From the NCBI GenBank assembly GCA_029261135.1, contig JAJDBX010000045.1, positions 1-64,000 on the forward strand: 64,000 bases of DNA, in the 5' to 3' direction. Position 1 is the stretch's first letter. Each line of letters starts with the position of its first letter. A program made the position numbers and the translations under genes. Below the pieces are notes generated by a model. The model ran no database searches, was not told the DNA's origin, and saw only the letters and a program-made list of their open reading frames with translations. This DNA is from Nitrospirota bacterium. Its GTDB lineage: Bacteria > Nitrospirota > Nitrospiria > SBBL01 > JAADHI01. Below, one piece after another: positions 52,395 through 62,900 of this stretch.

Positions 52395-53729
52395 ATGATT
52401 CGACTTCTATTTAAAATACAAACACATCAAACCCATTTTCCGCTCAGTCCCTTGTCCACATTAGTCATCTTGCTCATTTTGGGCATGCCACACCCTTCTT
52501 GGGCAGCTCATACACACGATCACACCCATCAAGAATTAGAAGAAATCAAACAACGTTTGAAAGTGATTGAGCTCGAAACAGACCGGCGTCGCATCACCGG
52601 GGCAGAGGAAAGAAAAGAATTCAAAGATAAAACCCCTGAATCGGAAGAAAACTACCCCATTTTATCCTCACAAAAAACACGATTAAGCGGAGGACTCACT
52701 TTCATACTTCAGGGTGTAACAAACAATGAACGCCAATTCGGCGGGAACCGTGCCGACGGGAGCCTTTCTATTGATCTCATTTTAGAAAGCGAAATCCGTC
52801 ACAATGGTTTGCTCATTGTTCGAGGGGATTTTATGCGGGGAGACGGGCTTTCACGTCTTCCCGATATTTTTGCAGGGGGCGTCAATGCCGATGTCGAAAA
52901 TTTTAAAAACGATGGCAGCTTCGCAAACAACCCTGACAGTTTTCATCTGATCGAAGCACTCTATGAACAGACCTGGAAGAGAGAACGGTATCGACTTTCT
53001 TTTGGACAGATCGATCTGACCTCTTATTTTGATCAGAATGAATTCGCCAACAGCGAAACCTTCCAATTCATCTCGCCCCTTTTTGTCAACAATATCGCGA
53101 TTGATTGGGGCGGAGACGCTAATGGCTACGGCCCCGGCCTTCTGCTTCATGCCCACCCCTTTGACATGCTTGAATTCAATCTAGGTTTTTTTGAGGGTGA
53201 TGGTAATTATACGGATATGATCGACCAGCCTTTTTGGATCATCGAAATAGAATATGAGCGTTATCAAAGAGAACTTGAAGGGCACTACCGTTTTATCTAT
53301 TGGTCCAATGAAACCATTCACCCAAGCATTCTCAATACAAGTGTAGCCATCTCAGGAAACACGGGTTTTGCGCTAAGTTTTGATCAAGCCCTCACACAAA
53401 ACCTGGGTCTATGGGGACGCTTTGGCACACAGGATGGTGAGGTGTCCAACTATGATCTAACAGCTTCTGGCGGCTTCCAATTCAATGAGTTATTTGGAAG
53501 AGAGGGGACAACCTTGGGGATTGCCTTTGGAATGAGCTTCATCAGTGATGGTTACAAACAGTCTTCCAGCCTGGACAAAGACGAAACAATCACTGAAGTC
53601 TATTACAATATTAAAACGGCTCATGGCATCCACATCTCACCCGATGTACAGCACATCACCCACCCCGGTGGGGATGGGACCATTGCCCCTATCACCATTT
53701 ATGGGCTTCGGGCACAGATCGTCTTTTGA
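52395..53729 (+). CDS. OprB-like outer-membrane porin of the metal operon
   Basis: This 444-residue protein has a signal peptide ending near SWAAHTHDHTHQ, so the mature N-terminus is histidine-rich and could gather metal. A short coiled coil follows (EEIKQRLKVIELETDRRRI), then a beta-barrel pattern with aromatic strands (GLLIVRGDFMRGDG; LLLHAHPFDMLEFNLGFFEG) resembling OprB carbohydrate-selective porins, ending in Phe (RAQIVF) as outer-membrane barrels do. Being first in a unit with a ZnuA-like binding protein, NikR and ABC genes, it probably admits the same metal across the outer membrane. Confidence 0.8.
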   Translation: MIRLLFKIQTHQTHFPLSPLSTLVILLILGMPHPSWAAHTHDHTHQELEEIKQRLKVIELETDRRRITGAEERKEFKDKTPESEENYPILSSQKTRLSGGLTFILQGVTNNERQFGGNRADGSLSIDLILESEIRHNGLLIVRGDFMRGDGLSRLPDIFAGGVNADVENFKNDGSFANNPDSFHLIEALYEQTWKRERYRLSFGQIDLTSYFDQNEFANSETFQFISPLFVNNIAIDWGGDANGYGPGLLLHAHPFDMLEFNLGFFEGDGNYTDMIDQPFWIIEIEYERYQRELEGHYRFIYWSNETIHPSILNTSVAISGNTGFALSFDQALTQNLGLWGRFGTQDGEVSNYDLTASGGFQFNELFGREGTTLGIAFGMSFISDGYKQSSSLDKDETITEVYYNIKTAHGIHISPDVQHITHPGGDGTIAPITIYGLRAQIVF

Positions 53730-53791
53730 TCATAAGGTGAATAAAAGCAAATTGGATAATTAAGACAATGTCTAAATCTACAGGAGGACTT

Positions 53792-54754
53792 ATGAAAAAG
53801 TTGACCGTAATCATCATGTTTCCGTTATTTCTTGGATTCCCTATTTTAAGCAGCATGGCGCAAGCTGACTCAAAACTTAAAGTGGTTTCAACCGTCGCGC
53901 CCATCACAAATTTGATTCGGAATGTGGCCGGAGACCAGGTGCAGATTCAAGGCATTGTACCCGAAGGCACCAACTCCCACACTTTTGAGCCCTCCCCTTC
54001 TGATATTAAATACTTGGCAGCAGCCGACTTGCTAATTTATAACGGCCTGCATCTTGAAATCCCGACCGAAAAACTGGCCCGTGCCAATAAAAAATCGGGG
54101 GCGGTCTTTGTCAAATTAGGCGATCAGACCATCACAAAAAAAGAATGGCAATTTGATTTTAGCTTTCCGGAATCGGATGGGCATCCGAACCCCCACCTCT
54201 GGCTCAACGTCAGCCATGCGATGAAATATGTCGAACTCATCCGGGACGTCCTTGTTGCCAGCGACCCCGCAAACAAAGGGGACTATGAGCGGCGCGCCAA
54301 GGCCTATCTGGTGCGCCTCGTAAAACTCGACAAGGCCATCATGACGGCCATGTCCACTATCCCTCAAAAGAATCGAAAACTCATCACGTATCATGATTCC
54401 TGGGCCTATTTCTGTCCACGCTATGGCTGCGAAATCATTGGGGCAATCCAGCCTTCCTCTTTTGCAGACCCTTCTCCAAGGGAAATGGCACGGCTTATCG
54501 ATCAACTCAAAGCGCAGAGCGTCCCCGCTATTTTCGGTTCTGAAGTGTTTCCCAGTAAAATCTTGAATCAAATTGGAAAAGAGGCCGGGGTCAAGTTTGT
54601 CTCAACGCTTCGGGACGATGATCTGCCCGGAGCCGATGGCGCGCCGGAGAATACCTACATCGGCATGATGTTGGAAAACGTGCGAACCATGGTAAGCGTA
54701 CTTGGCGGAAATGCAGAAGCCTTAAACGGCATTGATCCCGTTAATCAACAATAG
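53792..54754 (+). CDS. znuA: Zinc-type ABC transporter substrate-binding protein
   Basis: This 320-residue cluster A-I binding protein is exported by a signal ending near SSMAQA. Metal ligands expected for this fold are present: His63 (NSHTFEPSPS), His135 (HPNPHLWLN), His201 (ITYHDSWAYF) and an Asp in TLRDDDLPG. A third His rather than Glu is the zinc-type pattern. The His-rich loop of ZnuA is absent; instead the ATPase, permease and porin of the operon have His-rich tails. ATG 53792 follows AGGAGG; an upstream ATG at 53768 is less likely. The linked NikR makes nickel a possible alternative. Confidence 0.87.
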   Translation: MKKLTVIIMFPLFLGFPILSSMAQADSKLKVVSTVAPITNLIRNVAGDQVQIQGIVPEGTNSHTFEPSPSDIKYLAAADLLIYNGLHLEIPTEKLARANKKSGAVFVKLGDQTITKKEWQFDFSFPESDGHPNPHLWLNVSHAMKYVELIRDVLVASDPANKGDYERRAKAYLVRLVKLDKAIMTAMSTIPQKNRKLITYHDSWAYFCPRYGCEIIGAIQPSSFADPSPREMARLIDQLKAQSVPAIFGSEVFPSKILNQIGKEAGVKFVSTLRDDDLPGADGAPENTYIGMMLENVRTMVSVLGGNAEALNGIDPVNQQ

Positions 54755-54806
54755 AATAATAGTAAGGTATACTTGTATGCAAGATCAGCATAATGAGGAG
54801 TATTAG

Positions 54807-55223
54807 ATGTCTAAATTAATTCGCTTTGGGGTTTCTATTGATGAAGAACTACTTAAAACCTTTGATCAATATATTGAACGAAAAAAATATACAAACCGAT
54901 CAGAGGCCTTGCGGGATCTTATTCGGAATCACTTGGTTGAAGAAGAATGGGATGAAAACAAAGAAACGGTCGGCACGATCACCATCGTTTATGACCATCA
55001 CGTCCCGGAACTCATGGAACGCCTCACCGACATTCAGCATCAATACAACGAACTCATCCAATCATCACTCCATATCCACCTTGATGCACATCGCTGTCTT
55101 GAAGTCCTCGTTGTAAGAGGCCGAAGCCGTGACATCAAAGAAGTGGCCAATAGCATCATCGCGACCAAAGGGGTCAAACATGGCAAACTCACTGCAACCA
55201 CCACAGGAAAGGAACTCGGGTAA
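54807..55223 (+). CDS. nikR: NikR-type metal-responsive regulator
   Basis: This 138-residue ribbon-helix-helix repressor starts with LIRFGVSIDEELLKTFDQY, the DNA-binding domain, with TNRSEALRDLIR as helix. The ACT-like C-terminal domain has all four high-affinity nickel ligands of E. coli NikR in register: His78, His89, His91 (LHIHLD) and Cys97. It is 52 bp behind the binding-protein gene and 2 bp before the ATPase gene, so it is an internal member of the operon and probably represses it when metal is plentiful. A NikR inside a zinc-type transporter operon is unusual. Confidence 0.9.
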   Translation: MSKLIRFGVSIDEELLKTFDQYIERKKYTNRSEALRDLIRNHLVEEEWDENKETVGTITIVYDHHVPELMERLTDIQHQYNELIQSSLHIHLDAHRCLEVLVVRGRSRDIKEVANSIIATKGVKHGKLTATTTGKELG

Positions 55224-55225
55224 CG

Positions 55226-56095
55226 ATGGCAGCAACATCACCCGAATCATACGCCACGCCGCTTGTGAGCTTTTCTAAAGTCACCTGTGGATACAAAGAA
55301 AAAATTGTCTTTCAAGACCTCTCTCTGCGACTTTTTCCGCGCCAGTTTGCCGGACTCGTCGGCCCCAGTGGTGCTGGAAAATCAACTCTTCTCAAATCAA
55401 TCTTGGGGATTGTCCCACTCATTTCAGGTGACATTTCATTTTCTGGGAAAAAAGTTAATGGGAAAGTCCCGCCGGAAGTCGGCTATGTCCCTCAAATTGA
55501 AACCGTGGATTGGGATTTTCCCGTCACGGTTGAGCAGGTCGTCGCAATGGGACTTTATCGAAAATCAACACGCTTGCCCTGGCTCACAAAAGGAGAGCGA
55601 CGAATCATTCGAGAACTACTTGATCGCCTGAATATCGGGCATTATGCCGACCGTCAGATTAAGCTGCTCTCCGGCGGAGAACAACAACGCGTCTTTCTGG
55701 CCAGAGCATTGGTTGCTAACCCCAAACTGCTCATTTTAGATGAACCCACCTCAGGAATAGATGTTAAAACCCAACATGCCATCCTTCATCTGCTCGGCGA
55801 AATTAACCGAAAAGGCGTCACGATTTTACTGACCACCCATGATTTAAATGCAGTGGCGCGCCATCTGCCCTGGGTCATTTGCTTTAATCAAAAAATCGTC
55901 GCACAGGGTGATCCCAATGAGGTCTTCACATCGAAAATCCTCTCCCGTACTTACGAATCAGAGATGTCCGTCATCCGTCAGGGGGATGTGATGATGGTCG
56001 ATGACAGCCCGCATGAAGGTCATCACTTTGAAAAACATCAACATGAAGCCTCGGCAAAAAAACATGAACACAGCGGAGAGGCCCATTCACATTGA
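55226..56095 (+). CDS. znuC: Metal ABC transporter ATPase with His-rich tail
   Basis: This 289-residue ATPase of the ZnuC/MntB group has Walker A GPSGAGKST, Q-loop VGYVPQIETVDWDFPVTV (the WDFP stretch typical of metal ABC ATPases), signature LSGGEQQRVFLARAL, Walker B LLILDEPTSG and the H-loop LLTTHDLNAV. The last 30 residues are rich in histidine (PHEGHHFEKHQHE; HEHSGEAHSH), an unusual cytoplasmic metal-binding tail. Its stop overlaps the permease start by 4 bp. Confidence 0.92.
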   Translation: MAATSPESYATPLVSFSKVTCGYKEKIVFQDLSLRLFPRQFAGLVGPSGAGKSTLLKSILGIVPLISGDISFSGKKVNGKVPPEVGYVPQIETVDWDFPVTVEQVVAMGLYRKSTRLPWLTKGERRIIRELLDRLNIGHYADRQIKLLSGGEQQRVFLARALVANPKLLILDEPTSGIDVKTQHAILHLLGEINRKGVTILLTTHDLNAVARHLPWVICFNQKIVAQGDPNEVFTSKILSRTYESEMSVIRQGDVMMVDDSPHEGHHFEKHQHEASAKKHEHSGEAHSH

Positions 56096-57048
56096 GCTTT
56101 ATTACGGATCCCCTCAAATATGAATTTTTCGTGCATGGCATCATCGCCGCATCACTCGTCGGGGGCATCTGTGCTCTCATCGGAGTCTATATCGTCCTCA
56201 GAAGGATGAGTTATATCGGGCATGGTCTTTCACATGCGGTATTTGGCGGGGCCGTTGTTAGCACGGTCATGCAATGGAATTTTTATTTAGGAGCTGGCGC
56301 TTGGGGTTTTCTTTCTGTATTACTTATTAATGCAGTGGCCCGAAAAAAGAAGGTGGGGGCAGATGCGGCCATCGGAGTCATTACCACGGCCAGTTTTGCC
56401 ATCGGCGTGGCCATTATCAGCCGCTTCCGCAGATTCACCAAAAGTTTTGAAGCCACGCTTTTTGGGAATATCCTCGGCGTCACTTCAGAAGACCTCTGGA
56501 TCATCACCATCGTGGTGTTCATCTCTGGTCTTCTCATCTTTATTTTTTATCGGCAATTCTTATTTACCACCTTCGATTCAGAGGTCGCCCAAATTTATGG
56601 GGTGCCCGTTTCATGGATCGAAGGTCTCTTCTCTCTCATCCTGGCATCGGTGATCATTGTCTCCATGCAGGTCATGGGGGTCACGATGATTGCGGCAGGC
56701 ATCATCATGCCGGCAGTCACTGCCCGTGTGCTCACAGACAGCTTTAACAAAATGGTCTTTTTATCTACTTTAATCGGAACGCTCTGCGGCATACTCGGCA
56801 TGTATCTCAGCTTTTATTCGGACGTCTCGTCAGGCGCGACCATCGTACTCGTCGCCGCAGGCATTTTCATGATCGCCTATCTCTATCAGATGACGCGAGA
56901 TAAAATGCTTCCTCGTAAAATTGAACCACCTGCGCTTCCTCAAGAGACCGCAGAAACCCACTCCCACCTTCACGGCCAAGAGCATTCTGGTTTCTACCAC
57001 GTCCACGAACACACCCACGAAGCATCTGAGACACAGAAGAAAGCGTAA
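56092..57048 (+). CDS. znuB: Metal ABC transporter permease with His-rich tail
   Basis: This 318-residue inner-membrane permease of the ZnuB/MntC group has about eight helices. Family stretches are GICALIGVYIVLRRMSYIGH, GLSHAVFGGAVV, VLLINAVARKKKVGADAAIG and GVTMIAAGIIMPAVTARVL. The C-terminal about 30 residues are histidine-rich (HSHLHGQEHSG; YHVHEHTHE), matching the ATPase tail. The start is a TTG overlapping the ATPase stop (TTGA). It is the last gene of the five-gene operon; TamA lies beyond in the opposite direction. Confidence 0.92.
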   Translation: MSFITDPLKYEFFVHGIIAASLVGGICALIGVYIVLRRMSYIGHGLSHAVFGGAVVSTVMQWNFYLGAGAWGFLSVLLINAVARKKKVGADAAIGVITTASFAIGVAIISRFRRFTKSFEATLFGNILGVTSEDLWIITIVVFISGLLIFIFYRQFLFTTFDSEVAQIYGVPVSWIEGLFSLILASVIIVSMQVMGVTMIAAGIIMPAVTARVLTDSFNKMVFLSTLIGTLCGILGMYLSFYSDVSSGATIVLVAAGIFMIAYLYQMTRDKMLPRKIEPPALPQETAETHSHLHGQEHSGFYHVHEHTHEASETQKKA

Positions 57049-57156
57049 ATCCCCCACCGTCACAGCGACGATTAAGTTTTCTGAAAAAATCCTTCAAAGT
57101 CCATTTTTTCACTTGATGATCTATTTTTTCAAGTCAAAGCTATTTTAGTAAGGGCT

Positions 57157-59991
57157 TTAAAACGCATGACCAAGGCTAAAATGGAAGGCAGAGGGGCTTT
57201 CGCCTTCTTCCCGATTCAGTTTGTATCCCCAGTCGAGACGGAATGGCCCAATCGGGGTATTGTATCGCAGACCAAGTCCCACGGTAGATTTGATCTCCTT
57301 AAATTCGACATCTTTATAGGTCCTCCAGACGTTGCCATGATCAAAAAATAGCACTAAACCAAAGGATTTGGGCAAGGTTAAACGCAGTTCTTCATTCAAC
57401 ACAAGCATGGCATTCCCTCCAATAGGAACATTTTTTTTCAAAATAGCTCCGCTTGCATCTTCCAGGTCTTGAAGCGTTTCCCCAACAAGACCCAACTTAT
57501 CTTCATCGTACCCACGAACCGTATTTCTCCCTCCGACAAAGAATCTTTCTGAAAGCGGGATAATTTCTGTTACGCCAAATCGTTCTGCCACGCCAGCACG
57601 TGTAGAAAATGCAAATACAATATTTTTAAAGATTGTGAAATAAGATCTATTTTGTACCGTTGCTTTGACAAATTGCACTTCAGAACCTAATATTTTAGCG
57701 GCATCCCGAATCACAAGGCTGCTTACTGACCCCTTACGCGGATTGTACTTGTTCTTCCGAGTATCGTATACGACCGAAGGGTTGAGAGTGCCAATCGTAA
57801 AAAGCGATTCATCTTCAGAAGTAATATTGGCAGGTCCTTCCACATTTGACGTTCGCTTTTGTTCGATCTGGTAGAGAAGCGCACCTTTGAAGCGCTCTGA
57901 GAATTCTTTTTCAAGACCCGCAACAACACTAAAAGTTTCAAGATCAAAAGACACTTCTTCCAAATCAAAATATGATGCGGTGATCCGTGCAGTGATGCTC
58001 TCATCAAAAAACCAGGGTTTTCGATAGACCAGAAAATAGCGCTCTTCAACTTGGCTCCTCTCTAGACGCGCACTCAGGGACTGACCACTACCCCAGATAT
58101 TTTGATGAGAGATTTCAACTAAACCTCGCGCACGTTCCCGATCTCCGTAACCAACCCCAAAATCAAGCACAATTCTTGGTTTTTCAACCACCGTCAATGC
58201 GATATCTTGTTGATTTTTTTCACCTTCCTCCCGGCCAAGTTTTACTTGCGGGTCAAAACCCACTGATGAAAAATAGCCCGTTTTGTAAAGATGTCTTTGG
58301 CTCTCTAAAATCGCGACCGGACTGTATGGCTCACCTGTTTTTACCCTCAACGCCCTTAAAATCACTTCATCGCGCGTAAATTGATTTCCTTTAAGGACAA
58401 TTTGACCAAAAAAGGTTTGTGGCCCTTCCGCAACATGATACATAACGTCTGCATCCGTCTGGTGAAGCGAGAACTGAAGTTCAGGGCTAATATCAGCTTC
58501 AAGATAACCTTTTTTTGCATAGGTATTTAAAAGTGTCCTTCGCCCATCCCTCACTTTTTCCAGAGTAAATGGCTCTTGCGGAAAAAGATCCAGCGCCACT
58601 TTAAGATCCTTTGCATCCAAGGCCTGATTTCCTTCAAACGTAATCGATCTAAAGCGTGTGCGAGGCCCTTCGTCGATCTCAAAAAGCAGGGTCGCAGACG
58701 TTCTTTTTTTGTTCAGCCTGACCTCTGGTGTAACGGATACACTCTGAAATCCTTCCACTTTGTAAAAAAGGGTCAGTGCTTTGGCAGCCGTCTCGACTTC
58801 CTCTTTGATGTAGTACGCGTTGCTAAAGATTTTTGATTTCTCCAAAGCAATTTGCTTGAGCAGGATTTTTGATAAAAATGCATAGTGCCCTGAAAACTGA
58901 ATATCATCGATCTTTGTTCTTCGACCACTTTCAATTAAAAAATAAACCTCTGCTCTTTTTTCTAAGGGATATTTTTTTAAACGGGCCTGCGTTTTTGCAA
59001 AAGGATAACCCTCACTTAAATAAAAATTCGTAATCTGACGTGCACTTCCCTCCAGTACATCCTGCGAAACATTCCGTTCCTTTTTGATCAATATCAAAGA
59101 TTCAAGCTTATCTTCATCGTACAATTTTTTCCCCTCAAAAAAGACAGAGAGATGGTTAAAGGATTGGATCGTGATTACGACATCCACTTCATTGTGCGCT
59201 TCGTTATAGCTAATAGCGGTTGGACCAATAATGACGCGAAAATAGCCTTCCGCTTCGTAAAATTGCTTTAAACGACCCAGGTCTTTTTGTAACTCATCAA
59301 AAAGGTAGTATTCCCCTTCATTAGAATAGATTTTAAGTCTGAGTTTCCAGTTTGAGAAAACCTTGTCCCCTGAAAAAACCATCTTGCCAATCTTGGTTCT
59401 CCCACCTTCATCGATTTCAAGCAAGACATCAACACCTGCCTGTTTTCCCGAGGAGGGATTCAAGGTGGAGGAAACCTTTGCCTGAAAATAACCTGCCTTA
59501 CGATAATGTGTTCTAATGTTCTGAAGCGCATTTTTAAAGGAAGGCTCGCTAAACCAGTCTCCAGGTTTGACGGCCATTGTTTTCAACAGCACTTCATCTG
59601 ATAATTTATGATTTCCTGAAAAGGTAATGGCGGTCAGCAAAAGGTTTTTGACCCAGTGAATTTTAAGAGAAAGGCGTCTTTCCCCAATGGGTTCTACAGT
59701 CATCCAGACAGATTTAAATTGTTCGGTTTGGTAAAGACGCTTGGTCGCTTCACGAACCAAACGTGCTTGATATAAATCTCCGGGCTGAATTTGGATAAGC
59801 CGATAGAGCTCTTGTTTTGAATAAGGGCCACTCTCATCAAATACAAGCTTTTCAACAATCCGGCCTTCCCAATGCCCCCCAAATGCTATACGCGACTCAG
59901 CGTTCGCATCTGGGGGACATACAAATGCCAAAAAAAATAACAAAAAGAGCACTTGCAAGAAATATTGGATTCTATTTAAAATAAGACTCAA
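57157..59991 (-). CDS. tamA: TamA/BamA-like Omp85 protein with about seven POTRA domains
   Basis: This 944-residue outer-membrane assembly protein has a signal peptide of about 31 residues. Then seven POTRA-like units follow, each about 75 residues with a glycine near the first strand and an ExGxRxxI-type ending (for example DEGGRTKIGKMVFSG, ESGRRTKIDDIQFSG, DEGPRTRFRSITFEG). The C-terminal 16-strand barrel from about 585 carries the Omp85 motif VRGYDED and ends in Phe. TamA usually has three POTRA domains and BamA five. Direct coupling to TamB (ATGA overlap) supports a TamA-type role. Confidence 0.88.
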   Translation of the reverse strand: MSLILNRIQYFLQVLFLLFFLAFVCPPDANAESRIAFGGHWEGRIVEKLVFDESGPYSKQELYRLIQIQPGDLYQARLVREATKRLYQTEQFKSVWMTVEPIGERRLSLKIHWVKNLLLTAITFSGNHKLSDEVLLKTMAVKPGDWFSEPSFKNALQNIRTHYRKAGYFQAKVSSTLNPSSGKQAGVDVLLEIDEGGRTKIGKMVFSGDKVFSNWKLRLKIYSNEGEYYLFDELQKDLGRLKQFYEAEGYFRVIIGPTAISYNEAHNEVDVVITIQSFNHLSVFFEGKKLYDEDKLESLILIKKERNVSQDVLEGSARQITNFYLSEGYPFAKTQARLKKYPLEKRAEVYFLIESGRRTKIDDIQFSGHYAFLSKILLKQIALEKSKIFSNAYYIKEEVETAAKALTLFYKVEGFQSVSVTPEVRLNKKRTSATLLFEIDEGPRTRFRSITFEGNQALDAKDLKVALDLFPQEPFTLEKVRDGRRTLLNTYAKKGYLEADISPELQFSLHQTDADVMYHVAEGPQTFFGQIVLKGNQFTRDEVILRALRVKTGEPYSPVAILESQRHLYKTGYFSSVGFDPQVKLGREEGEKNQQDIALTVVEKPRIVLDFGVGYGDRERARGLVEISHQNIWGSGQSLSARLERSQVEERYFLVYRKPWFFDESITARITASYFDLEEVSFDLETFSVVAGLEKEFSERFKGALLYQIEQKRTSNVEGPANITSEDESLFTIGTLNPSVVYDTRKNKYNPRKGSVSSLVIRDAAKILGSEVQFVKATVQNRSYFTIFKNIVFAFSTRAGVAERFGVTEIIPLSERFFVGGRNTVRGYDEDKLGLVGETLQDLEDASGAILKKNVPIGGNAMLVLNEELRLTLPKSFGLVLFFDHGNVWRTYKDVEFKEIKSTVGLGLRYNTPIGPFRLDWGYKLNREEGESPSAFHFSLGHAF

Positions 59992-62900
59992 CGGAATTCG
60001 AAGCGGAATCGGATATCCCCCCCTACTTGCCCATCTTCATCCTGCTTTCCGACAAGAGAAATATGTTTATTCACCTCATAAACCATGCGAATGACTTCTT
60101 CTTCAGAAGGGTCAAGTGTCGTTTGGTAAATCACAATCAAGCGGTCTTCCAAGAGGCGCTTCTCCGCTGTTAATCGTGTACCAATCGTTGCATCGGGATT
60201 GCGGTCATCAATGGATGGCTCGACACGGATGTCATCAATTCCCGTGATGTCTTCGACGGGCTTCCCCACAACACCGGTGACTTGTTCAAGCGGATCAGCT
60301 AAAAATTCAGACACGACAAAATTTGTCGCTTCAGTATCGGATCGCCCCCCCACTTGAACAAGATCCGCCGTTGTTTTTCCAATCGCAAGTAGGGCCAAAA
60401 TATCTCCTTCTGACAATGCAGGAAAAGCATTCCATCTCAGGTTGATCTGTGAAACTGTTCCAGATAACTCCAAATCAATATCATAATTCCGATCAGTGAC
60501 AACGTTTCTGACAGTCGTTCTCGCTCTCAGGTCAAAAACGGGGTCGATCTCTTCCGGTTTAGAAAAATTAACCGAACCCGAAGTCACTCGAAAAGTATTA
60601 TTTCGAAAATAGATTTCCCCCTTGGGCACATCAATGTTACCAAGTAATTGTGGATGATCAAATAAACCTTTTAAAATCAAATCAATCTCAAGTGGCATCT
60701 TCGTAAGATTATTCGCTATCCAAATGTCGTCTTTTCCATAAAGGTGGATATTGATTTTTGTTTGACCTATAATCGGAGTCTCTTCGGAAAGCGTGTTCCC
60801 TTTTTTCTTCAAAAAATCAGCCACAACTGTTTTTAGGTTAACCTTTTTCTCATAATAAATATGCTTGACTGATAAATCCCCATCAAGTGTCTGATCTAAA
60901 CCCTTCTTTTGAAAAAAAAGTTCTCCCTTGACTGTAGCGGGGAGATCTTTTGCTAAATCAAGACGCACCTGATCAAGCTCGAGTAAAAAACCAAAATCTC
61001 CTGCCTTAAAACCATCAAGTACGACCTTCCCTGTGGCATGAAAGTCTCCGCCACCCAGTTTCCCCTGAAGATTTTCTAAGATCACGTGTCTTTCATTGAA
61101 AAGAGCTGACAATGCTGAAACCTTGATTAATTGAGAAAGATGGGCTGTCCGGATTCTCCCTTCCTGAAGTTTCAGCTCCCCTCGAAATTTTGGAGATGCC
61201 CATTCATCAGAAACAGCCAGATCAAGCACAGCCTCTCCTTTCCCAGAAGCAATTTTTTTTGAAAAAAAGGTAATCAAATTCAGGTCAGCCTTCCCCTTTA
61301 AAAATATCCCCCAGCGTTGGAAAATCGTCAAACTTCCATTCAGCACTAAGGCTGTATTCTCTCCCTTAAACCGTGTATTTTTGAATAAAAATGTGCCTTC
61401 TTTTGCCTGAATGGCCAAGGGCCCATCGTTTTGGAGTTGATATTCGCCAAAATCAGCTCTCAGTTCACTCAAATCACCAGAGAGTGTCAATAGAGCCGGT
61501 TTGGAAATTTCTCCGCTCCCAGAGAGTTTCCCCGAAACTTGTAAAACGACCTCTCCAATGGTTCCGGGAAGGTATTCATTCACGATTGGATCGATACGAA
61601 ATTGATCAAAGCTTCCCGAAAATGTATAGGGGAAAAACGGCGCAACCTGTACATCCCCCTTCACAGAAATCTTTTTATCTGGAAAATCCCCTTCAAAGCT
61701 AATCTCTTTGTCATGCCAATCGGCCTTTATTGTTCCGCGTACACTCGAAAGCTCACTATAATGCAGGTCTTTAATCGCAGCAACAAACTGAAACTGTGGT
61801 TTTTCAAAACTCCCTTCTCCAGAAACAACAAGTCCGACACGGGCTGTCAGCGATGGAGGCATCCATCGGAGTAGATGTGTTCCTTGAACCCTGAGATCTT
61901 CCCCTTTAATTGCAAGCGAATAGGTATGATTATACCGAATGACCCCCTTCCCGGTCAGAAGACCTTTTCCTTTCGTCAGTACGACATTCTCAAGCAAGAC
62001 TTCTTTTTCCGACACGGTGAGGTCCGCCCAGCCCTGGTCAAAATCTTCCCCGTAAATTGACCCCGCATTCAGTTCAAAAGGGCCTTTTACGAAGTAAGAT
62101 TCAGGAACACCTCGAACCGTTATCGAACCATTCACCGTAGAATACAGCGGCACTTTTAAATCTAAAAATTGAAATACTTCCTGTGGATTCCCTGCTTTAA
62201 TCTCAACTTTAAAATCAAAATGAGGCGCTTTCAAATCCTCTAAATCCAGTTTACCTTTTGCTAAATAAAGTCCTGCGGGTGGGCCCGACTTTCCAATTTC
62301 TTCTTTTCGTTTGGCGGGAACACGCAATACAGCCTCTTTAATACGGATTTGCGTCCCTTTAAGATAAAGCCCTGAAGCAAAAGAGGTAAAAGTTTGTCCG
62401 CGAAGCTGGCCCTTTTCGACCAAAACCCCTCCCTCAAAAATAGAGATTCCGTCTAAATGTGTGAATACCCCATTGACATTCATTTCCCCCGCCAAAGGCG
62501 TGTGAAATATAGTTGCGATCTGAGAGACTTCCTGGCTACTTAAACGAGCATCAAGGCTTAAACCTTTTTCGTTCGACCAGCTGCCATCAATAGAAACCTT
62601 TGTTTCAGGTAACAAAAATTCGGCTTCCTGAAGCACCATGCCTTTAGGAGACCAACGCCAATCCAGTTTTCCTCTTTTTAAAAGTGCAATCAATTTTTGG
62701 ATTGAACTTGATTCTGCTTCAAGTGGAGGGGAAAAAAGAGGGCGTCGTTCCACCCTAAGGCTCCCAAACACTTGAACCCGATCATTTTCCTTTCCGGGCC
62801 CTGCCAATGCCACATCCCCTGAAGCAAAAATCCCTTTCAGGGTAAGCCCTTTAACACGGTCACGAAAGGGAGAGACATTGAGTACCTGATCAATCGGAAT

